Of a DNA stretch of 21,194 bases, positions 15,830-21,194 are shown in pieces (within the stretch, counting starts at the first letter, position 1; each line of letters starts with the position of its first letter). The position numbers and the translations under genes were made by a program. Below the pieces are notes generated by a model. It saw only the letters and a program-made list of their open reading frames with translations, did no database searches and was not told the origin of the DNA. This stretch comes from Candidatus Latescibacterota bacterium (GTDB taxonomy: Bacteria; Latescibacterota; UBA2968; UBA8231). Location: assembly GCA_021295675.1 (NCBI GenBank), contig JAGWBY010000090.1, positions 29,574 to 50,767 of the forward strand, given 5' to 3'.

Positions 15830-16037
15830 AGGCGATCAGGTAAAGCTGCGCAGCCAAGTGAGCCGCCCAGGCGATACCATCCCCTTCCTGTTTGCGGGTC
15901 GCGCTGAAGAAGACTGCATTTCGGGATTCATTCACCTAGGCGAATACCGCAACGCCGATTTCACCGCCTGCCGCTCCCAGTACGCAAAATCGCCGATCTC
16001 CATTAGCATACCCCGAGGAGCACCGCTGGCGACCTAA
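15813..16037 (+). pseudogene. Remainder of the C-terminal domain of the SelA-fold protein, in the next frame
   Basis: From 15813 this frame reads IAGVIEGDQVKLRSQV, then FLFAGRAEEDCISGFIHLGEYRNADFTACR, and ends at TAA 16035-16037. It completes the beta-strand pattern of the domain that starts in the preceding frame (GHWIGGTH). The two frames join at ACCCATCGCC, where the conserved strand seems to lack several codons plus a frame. It is not an independent gene: there is no start signal. Confidence 0.6.
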
Positions 16038-16052
16038 TTACAAACCAGCGGA

Positions 16053-17127
16053 TCACGACGAGTCCGGCGTGACCGTCTTCCAGCGCAAGGTCTGCGCCGC
16101 CAGCAGCTCGGCATCCGGCGTCGGCAGATCACCGGTCGAGGGTTTGAAGACGCAGCCCTCGGCGAGCTCCAAGGGCGGTTGCGACAGATCGCGGCGGTAG
16201 AAGCGGGAGGAAGGGAACAGGTCGCCCGGGTAGGTGAAGTTCTCCAGCGTCGCTAGCTCCACGCAGATCGATCCCCCCAAAGCGCTTTCGAGCATGCCCC
16301 CGACCCACACCGGCACACCGGCGTCCCCGGCCATGTCATGCACGGCGAGGGCGTTGGTCAAGCCGCCGATCCTTCCCGGCTTGATGTTGATGTAGCGACA
16401 GGCGCCGATGCGCAGCGCCTGCTCGGCGGTGCGCGGATCGACGATGCTCTCGTCGAGGCAGATGGGCGTACCGATCTGTCTCGCGAGTTCGGCGTGATCG
16501 AGCAGGTCGTTGTACGCAAGAGGCTGCTCGATGAAGGCGAGCCCCATGCCGTCGATGGCCTTGAAAAGTGTACCCGCTGTTGCAGTCGATGTGGAAGGTG
16601 GTGTCGGGGAAGGTGCTGGTCGCGATTTGCAGCATTTCTAGGTCCCAGCCCGGAGCCACCTTCAACTTGATGCGCGGAAATCCGGCGTCAACGGCCTGCT
16701 GGATGTTCCCGAGGAGCATGTCGTAGGAGTCCTGGATGCCGAAGTCAGCGCCAGCCACCACGTCGCGGGTCTGGCCGCCGAGAAGCCGGTGCAGGGGGGT
16801 CCCGGTGATGCGGCTCTGCAGCGTCCACCAGCCGATCTCCACGGCCGCCTTGGCAAAGCTGTTGCCCTTGAAAATCGCCAGCCGCTGGTTTAGCTCCGCA
16901 GCCGTGTCGTACTCGCGCCCCACAACCCAGGGCCCCATCACTTCGGAGACGTGGTAGAACGCAGATCCGGCGCTCTCGTTGAGATAGGTGGGCGCGAAGA
17001 AGGGGGTGCTCTCCGACCAGGCTTCGTGCTCGCCGCTGGTCAGCTTGACGAGCACCGAGTGGATGTCGGCGTCTTCCCCATACGCCGTGCGCCAAGGATA
17101 GATGAGCGGCATCACCACGTAGTACAC
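16053..17127 (-). pseudogene. Enolase-superfamily N-acyl amino acid racemase / o-succinylbenzoate synthase-like enzyme, frameshifted
   Basis: Counting from GTG 17127, the first part contains the barrel entrance YPWRTAYGED, the catalytic KxK (K154, K156 in IKLKVAPGWD) and the first metal ligand D181 (HIDCNSGYT). Near 16567 the conserved sequence jumps to another frame. That frame reads LFKAIDGMGLAFIEQPL (metal Glu), ICLDESI (metal Asp), INIKPGRIGGL (second catalytic Lys) and GGMLESALG, ending at TGA 16053. All catalytic residues are present, so the parent enzyme was complete apart from a few codons lost between GYT and LFK. The native start is lost too: the upstream frame reads RRLDVYYVV without ATG and is fused out of frame to the aminotransferase. 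The family racemises N-acyl amino acids or makes o-succinylbenzoate; no other menaquinone gene is nearby. Confidence 0.78.
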
Positions 17128-18268
17128 GTCGAGTCTTCGCCTTTCCGGCCAGCGTCGTCACCGCTTCGACCAGCGTGTCCAGCTCCGCGTCACTGGTGTA
17201 GAAGGCCACCGAGATCCGCACGCCGGTCGGATCGGTCATGTACGTGCCCCGTTGGATGATCTGCCAACGCTGCCTGAGGGCAGTGGAGACCTCGCCGCCC
17301 TCCATCCCTGCGATGGCGAATGTGACGATACCGGTCCGGGTCTCGGGGCGGCGTGAGCTGACGACCTGCACTCCGGGAATGGCGTCGAGACGCGCCCACA
17401 ACTCCTCTGCCTTGCGGCTCACTTCCGCTGCGATGGCCCGAGGCCCGCCGATGCGGATCAGGAAGTCGAGGCTGGCACCGACTCCTGAGTAGAGCACGCT
17501 CGCTGGAGTCCCCATCTCGTACTGTCGCGCTGAGGCGGAGGGATCGTGCGGACGCCGCAACGGCTTGAGCGCTTGCTGCGCATCTTTGCGGACGTAGAGA
17601 AACCCAGTGCCGATCGGCGCTAGCAGCCACTTGTAGCAGTTGGTAGCGTAGAAGTCGCAGCCCATGCCATGGAGGTCCACCGGCAACTGACCCACCGCCT
17701 GACAGCCGTCCCACAGCGTGAGGATTCCTCGGGCCCGAGCTAGGGCGCAAATCTCCTCAGCCGGCAGCAAGGTGCCCGAGTCGGTGGTGACGTGACTGAA
17801 GCAGATTAGCCGGGTGCGTGGCGTGATGGCCTGTTCCACCCGTTCGAGGATCACGTCCTTGTCGTGGTCCAGCTCGACCTCCTTGATGACGGCCCCCTCC
17901 CGGTCGGCCAGCCCTTGAACGGACTGAAGCGGTACCGGATGCTCCTCGCTGGTGGTCAACACCTCGTCACCCAGTTCCCAGCGCAGCCCCCCCAACACCA
18001 TGCCAAAGCCGTCGCCGGTGCTCACGGTCAAGGCAATCTCTGTGGAGTCGGCCCCGCAGAAGTCGGCGATCTTCACAGGGATCTCGGAGGCGGCCTTGCT
18101 CATCGCTTCATACCAGTCGATGGGACTCAGCCTGCCATCGGCCATCAGCCGGTAGCCAGCGGTGATCGCCTGACTCACGCTGGCGGGTGCCTGGCCGACC
18201 CCGCCGGTATTGAGATAGACGCCGAATCGCAGACCTGGGATCTGATCTCGAATCTCAGCGACATCCAT
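16745..18268 (-). CDS. Class V aminotransferase (isopenicillin-N-epimerase/cysteine-desulfurase-like), native 3' end lost
   Basis: The start is ATG 18268 (MDVAEIRDQIPGLRFGVYLNTGGVG) with a purine-rich GGGAGGGA upstream. Residues 1 to about 376 form a fold-type-I PLP enzyme: H110 in SEEHPVPLQS, D187 in LTLWDGCQAVGQ, and the PLP lysine K213 in TNCYKWLLAPIGTGFLYV. It resembles isopenicillin-N epimerase and related lyases rather than housekeeping NifS/IscS. Homology ends at AVTTLAGKA near 17140. The open frame then runs on to 16745 only by reading the enolase gene out of frame, so the tail is not meaningful. The amidohydrolase gene ends 25 bp upstream, which suggests one operon. The activity could be racemase, lyase or transaminase. 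Confidence 0.75.
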   Translation of the reverse strand: MDVAEIRDQIPGLRFGVYLNTGGVGQAPASVSQAITAGYRLMADGRLSPIDWYEAMSKAASEIPVKIADFCGADSTEIALTVSTGDGFGMVLGGLRWELGDEVLTTSEEHPVPLQSVQGLADREGAVIKEVELDHDKDVILERVEQAITPRTRLICFSHVTTDSGTLLPAEEICALARARGILTLWDGCQAVGQLPVDLHGMGCDFYATNCYKWLLAPIGTGFLYVRKDAQQALKPLRRPHDPSASARQYEMGTPASVLYSGVGASLDFLIRIGGPRAIAAEVSRKAEELWARLDAIPGVQVVSSRRPETRTGIVTFAIAGMEGGEVSTALRQRWQIIQRGTYMTDPTGVRISVAFYTSDAELDTLVEAVTTLAGKAKTRRVLRGDAAHLSLAHGVWGRRRHPLGARQADQRRARSLVGEHPLLRAHLSQRERRICVLPRLRSDGALGCGARVRHGCGAKPAAGDFQGQQLCQGGRGDRLVDAAEPHHRDPPAPASRRPDPRRGGWR

Positions 18269-18293
18269 TCGCCTGTCCCTCCCTCTGTGCTGA

Positions 18294-19532
18294 CTATTGA
18301 ACGCGCACCCCGGCTTGGAAAACCGCCCTGACGTCGCTGAAGGCGGCCACGTCTGCCGTTGGATCGCCCGCAAAGGCGGCCAGGTCCGCAGCTTTGCCGA
18401 CCTCAATAGTCCCCACCTCATTGGCAATGCCGAACGCCTCGGCCGAGATCCGGGTCGCCGCGACGAGGGCTTCGGCCGGGGTGAAGCCGTAGTCTAAGTG
18501 GCCGAATTCGAGGCAGCCCACTCCTGAGTCCGTGCCGGGTACCACGCGCTCCTTCAGACAGTAGTCGAGCATCTTCCGCATCACGTCTAGCCGCTTTTCC
18601 GCTCGTTGTTCGAGATGGGTGAGCGCAGCCTCCTCTTTGGTGCCCATAGCTCCCTCGTCGCGCAGCTTGCGCAGGCGCACCATCTCTGGATAGTTGGTCC
18701 AAGCCTGCAGCGTGGGGCTCAGCCAGATGCCGGATTCGGCCAACATCTCGGCGACTTTCGGGTCGAAGCGCATCACGTGGTCCGGTTCGAGGAACTCGAC
18801 GTGCTCGATCAGGTCAATGCCGGCCTCAACGGCCCGCACCATCGACTGCGTGGCGCGGCAATGGGCGACAGTGAGGCGGTGAAACTGACGCGCCTCGCCC
18901 ACCAGGGCCTGCAACTCTTCCGTCGAATAGGAGGCCAATCCCGGAATCGTGCCGCTCGTCCCTCCACCGGAGGCCATTACCTTGATGTAGTCGGCCCCCT
19001 CGTGCACGAGCCCGCGCACGGACCGACGAATCTCCTCCTCTCCATCGGCGATTTCGTTGCACATGTGGAAGTGGCCCCCCGTGCAGGTGATCGGGCGGCC
19101 GCTGACGAGCAGCCGCGGCCCAGAGATGTATCCGCGTTGCAGACCTTGCTTGAGAATGAAACCGACCCTGTTGCGGGCACCGTGCTCGCACAGGGTGGTA
19201 ATACCGGCGCGCAGGTGCTTGCGCATGTTCATGGCCCCGATCAGCACCATCGTCTCGTCGCTCTCAAGGAAGGTCAGGTCGTAGCGGCGGCCGTCTCCCG
19301 GCAGGCTGAGGTGGGTGTGGCCGTCGATGAGACCGGGCGTCAGGCAGCAGTCGTCGAGATCGACGGTCGGGGTATCGGGAGGCGTCTGCTGATCCACCTG
19401 TGCCAATGGTCCGACCGCGGCAATCGCGCCATCTCGTACGAATACCGCCTGCCCGGCCTTGGCGCTGCCGCCGAGGCCGTCGGCGAGCAGGCCCGGGCGA
19501 ATCAGTACCGTCTGTGAATTCGACTCAGACAT
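18294..19532 (-). CDS. Amidohydrolase, imidazolonepropionase / Xaa-Pro dipeptidase-like
   Basis: A 412-residue complete metal-dependent hydrolase of PF01979. The metal site is fully visible: H72 and H74 in GLIDGHTHLSL, K184 (carboxylated lysine position) in DYIKVMASGG, H224 in TVAHCRATQ, H244 in LIEHVEF and D335 in PGTDSG. An N-terminal small beta domain begins VLIRPGLLADG and closes with GKAADLAAFAGDPTADV, as usual for this family. ATG 19532 is preceded by GGAG. These enzymes open cyclic amides or cleave dipeptide-like bonds. As first gene of the minus-strand trio it may release the amino acid that the aminotransferase-like and racemase-like enzymes then handle. Confidence 0.85.
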   Translation of the reverse strand: MSESNSQTVLIRPGLLADGLGGSAKAGQAVFVRDGAIAAVGPLAQVDQQTPPDTPTVDLDDCCLTPGLIDGHTHLSLPGDGRRYDLTFLESDETMVLIGAMNMRKHLRAGITTLCEHGARNRVGFILKQGLQRGYISGPRLLVSGRPITCTGGHFHMCNEIADGEEEIRRSVRGLVHEGADYIKVMASGGGTSGTIPGLASYSTEELQALVGEARQFHRLTVAHCRATQSMVRAVEAGIDLIEHVEFLEPDHVMRFDPKVAEMLAESGIWLSPTLQAWTNYPEMVRLRKLRDEGAMGTKEEAALTHLEQRAEKRLDVMRKMLDYCLKERVVPGTDSGVGCLEFGHLDYGFTPAEALVAATRISAEAFGIANEVGTIEVGKAADLAAFAGDPTADVAAFSDVRAVFQAGVRVQ

Positions 19533-19601
19533 AGTTTGTCTCCGTTGTCGCGCTCAAATGAAGCCCTTGAAGAAGCCGCTCTGCAGGAGAGGCGACCCCG
19601 A

Positions 19602-19630
19602 TTGTGCATCGGTCAAATTCGTCCCATATT
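19602..19630 (+). promoter_or_regulatory. Possible promoter for the PhyH gene at 19738
   Basis: TTGTGC (19602-19607) and CATATT (19625-19630) have a 17-bp spacer and lie in the 205-bp gap between divergent genes. The -10 match is partial. No operator-like palindrome was recognised in the gap. Confidence 0.25.
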
Positions 19631-19737
19631 CCTCGCGGAGCCTACCCAATATAGAGCCTTGCGGCCACAATGCTGTGACCGGACTGCTCAGGCTTGGTGG
19701 TAAACCTAAAGGCCCGTCCTGCACAGGAGAACCTATC

Positions 19738-20526
19738 ATGCTTTTCACCGACGCCCAAATCGAACACTACAAAACCCAAGGCTATCTGTCCGGCCCGCGC
19801 GTTTTATCCGCTGAGCAGATCAGCGCGCTCAAAGAACGCATCGACGACATTCTCCACGGCCGCATCCCCTTCCCCAAACACCTGATGGGCGAAACCGTCG
19901 AGCAGTCCCGCGCCAAAGGCCAACTCCCCTCGGTCAAGGTGGTCAACATCTTCCGCCGCGACCCGATCTTTGCCGCCCTCATCGACAACTCGACCATCAG
20001 CGCTCTGGCGCACCAACTCATGTCCGGCCCGGTGCGCATGTGGGAAGATCAAATGATCTACAAGCCGGCCTACGACGCGGAAACCGCCTTGGCTTGGCAT
20101 CAAGACTACACTTTTTGGGATCACGTCGGCCCAGCCGACATGGGCACCTGCTGGATCGCCCTCGACGACGCCACGGTCAATAACGGCTGCATGAACGTCA
20201 TCCCGGGCAGCCACCGATGGCCGATGCGCTATAACCGCGAGGACGCCGTGGTTGACGACCCGCACTGGCTATTGCAACAAGAGGGGATCCCCGCCGGGGC
20301 CGATCTCACTCCGGTGCCCTGCGAGGTCAAAGCCGGTCACTGCCACTTCCACCACTGCCGCACCTTCCACGGCTCGTACGGCAACAAGACCGACAACCCA
20401 CGGCGCAGCTACATCAACACCCGTCGCTTGGGCGACAATTGGAACGAACGCATGGGCAACGTCGAAACCGTGGACGTGGGCGAAGTTCTCCAAGGGCAGG
20501 ACTACCCCGAACTGGTCGCCGTGTAG
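19738..20526 (+). CDS. Phytanoyl-CoA dioxygenase (PhyH) family oxygenase
   Basis: The start is ATG 19738 because AGGAGA at 19725-19730 lies 7 bases upstream and the protein then begins MLFTDAQIEHYKTQGYL, a classical PhyH N terminus. In-frame codons extend to 19459 but are unlike the family. The product has 262 residues. The iron triad is H121-x-D123 (AWHQDYTFW) and H211 (CRTFHGSYGNK), with R222 or R223 positioned to bind 2-oxoglutarate. The strand NGCMNVIPGSHRWP is family-typical. It is an Fe(II)/2-oxoglutarate hydroxylase of unknown substrate. It is divergent from the amidohydrolase operon and convergent with another PhyH gene, whose stop is only 9 bp away. Confidence 0.9.
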   Translation: MLFTDAQIEHYKTQGYLSGPRVLSAEQISALKERIDDILHGRIPFPKHLMGETVEQSRAKGQLPSVKVVNIFRRDPIFAALIDNSTISALAHQLMSGPVRMWEDQMIYKPAYDAETALAWHQDYTFWDHVGPADMGTCWIALDDATVNNGCMNVIPGSHRWPMRYNREDAVVDDPHWLLQQEGIPAGADLTPVPCEVKAGHCHFHHCRTFHGSYGNKTDNPRRSYINTRRLGDNWNERMGNVETVDVGEVLQGQDYPELVAV

Positions 20527-20535
20527 AAAATTCCT

Positions 20536-21194
20536 CTAGGCAAAGGGAAATGTACCGTCGTACCCCCTAGGCCGCGACACGTGCCAAATGCCCTCGTACA
20601 TCGGCGTCATCTGGTAATGGCACACCACATTGCTGCGCTCCATATCGTCGCGCTCCTTGGCCCCTTGGTGCGGTATGTGGCTCAAAAAGACGACGCAGTC
20701 GCCCGCCTTGGGGTAGAGGACAACGTGCTCCTGGGCGTCACACCAAGCCTCGAACTTAGAACGGTCTATGGGGTAGAGATGGGGAGGTTCCTGCAAATGG
20801 CCGTTTTCGACGTATTTGAGGTGGCCGTCTCCCGGCCCGTTGTCCTGTAAGTAATAAGTCGTATTGACCCCTACGGGTTGGGCCGCCAAACGGTATTGCT
20901 CGACTTGGCGCTTCTCCTCCCAATAGCCGTAGAAATCCATGTGCCACTCCTGCAGGTACGGCCCCGGATTGATGTGCGCCCGCAGGCTGCGTAACTGGCA
21001 CTGCTTGCCCATCATGCCCTCCAGATAAGGACGCACGCTCGGATGGCTCACTAAGGGGGCGAAGGTTTCAGGTTCGCGGTCCAAGAGCGAATCAAACCAC
21101 ATATTGCCCACGGCGTTCAACCCTTCCTCCCAACCCATTGCGCGCGCGTGGTCCACCCGCTGGCGCACCAATTCCGTCTCTTGGGGACTCAAGG
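20536..21194 (-). CDS. Phytanoyl-CoA dioxygenase (PhyH)-like oxygenase, 5' end outside the window
   Basis: The frame is open to the window edge; a TTG at 21192 is not needed as start, and the gene probably begins beyond the edge. About 219 residues are visible. The iron-binding HxD is in QEWHMDFYGYW, the distal His is in FLSHIPHQGAK, and an Arg follows in ERDDMERSNVVCHYQ. This is a more distant PhyH subgroup than the two other copies in the window. It ends at TAG 20536-20538, converging on the other PhyH gene with 9 bp between the stops. The substrate is unknown. Confidence 0.8.
   Translation of the reverse strand, partial: LSPQETELVRQRVDHARAMGWEEGLNAVGNMWFDSLLDREPETFAPLVSHPSVRPYLEGMMGKQCQLRSLRAHINPGPYLQEWHMDFYGYWEEKRQVEQYRLAAQPVGVNTTYYLQDNGPGDGHLKYVENGHLQEPPHLYPIDRSKFEAWCDAQEHVVLYPKAGDCVVFLSHIPHQGAKERDDMERSNVVCHYQMTPMYEGIWHVSRPRGYDGTFPFA

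Noticed and set aside
18269..18427. Longer N terminus for the class V aminotransferase
   Set aside because: It would overlap the end of the amidohydrolase gene in another frame and lacks family similarity; MDVAEIRDQIP is a natural start.
19459..19737. Longer N terminus for the PhyH gene at 19738
   Set aside because: The extension overlaps the divergent amidohydrolase gene and is unlike PhyH; ATG 19738 has a good ribosome binding site.
1..21194. CRISPR array, tRNA, rRNA or phage genes
   Set aside because: No regularly spaced short repeats, tRNA-like cloverleaf with CCA context, rRNA motifs or phage structural genes were seen.

Overview
The window is mostly GC-rich, densely packed bacterial DNA with no rRNA, tRNA or CRISPR array that I can see. 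Its content is three phytanoyl-CoA-dioxygenase-like (PhyH) oxygenases, two xylose-isomerase-fold sugar epimerase/dehydratase proteins, a DUF4838 secreted protein, two amidohydrolases, a SelA-fold PLP enzyme, an enolase-superfamily racemase and the pdxS/pdxT pair. By general knowledge, this gene mix is typical of uncultured lineages such as Latescibacterota or Poribacteria. That assignment is inference; nothing in the window is a phylogenetic marker.

Layout. 1-855: 3' part of a mannonate-dehydratase/sugar-epimerase-like gene. 856-1960: an AT-richer island with an AAA+ ATPase fragment. 1963-4595: a nested mobile-element block. It holds an IS256-family element (2014-3415) flanked by a 36-bp direct repeat, an IS982-family element (3465-4587) with an 8-bp target duplication, a 139-bp MITE-like insert inside the IS982 element, and remnants of a second IS982 copy. 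Both transposase genes are broken. 4625-11155, plus strand: PhyH oxygenase, sugar isomerase, transglutaminase-like protein (frameshifted), Wzx-type flippase, pdxS, pdxT. 11222-16037, plus strand: DUF4838 secreted protein, amidohydrolase-2 (frameshifted), and a SelA-fold enzyme with a C-terminal beta domain that is split by a frameshift. 16053-19532, minus strand: amidohydrolase, class V aminotransferase, and an enolase-superfamily N-acyl-amino-acid racemase/OSBS-like gene (frameshifted). 19738-21194: two convergent PhyH genes.

How the genes work together. PdxS and PdxT form the two-subunit PLP synthase. The same window carries two PLP enzymes (SelA-fold and class V), which is suggestive but may be coincidence. 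The minus-strand trio looks like a small catabolic or racemising operon for an amino-acid or N-acyl-amino-acid substrate. The PhyH and sugar-isomerase genes overlap by one base and are probably co-translated, as expected for oxidative processing of a small substrate.

The most distinctive features are the nested insertion block and a recurrent pattern of short, mostly out-of-frame losses at conserved positions in neighbouring host genes. The second could be genuine gene decay or an assembly/sequencing artefact. I did not find clear evidence for a wholly new biological system.
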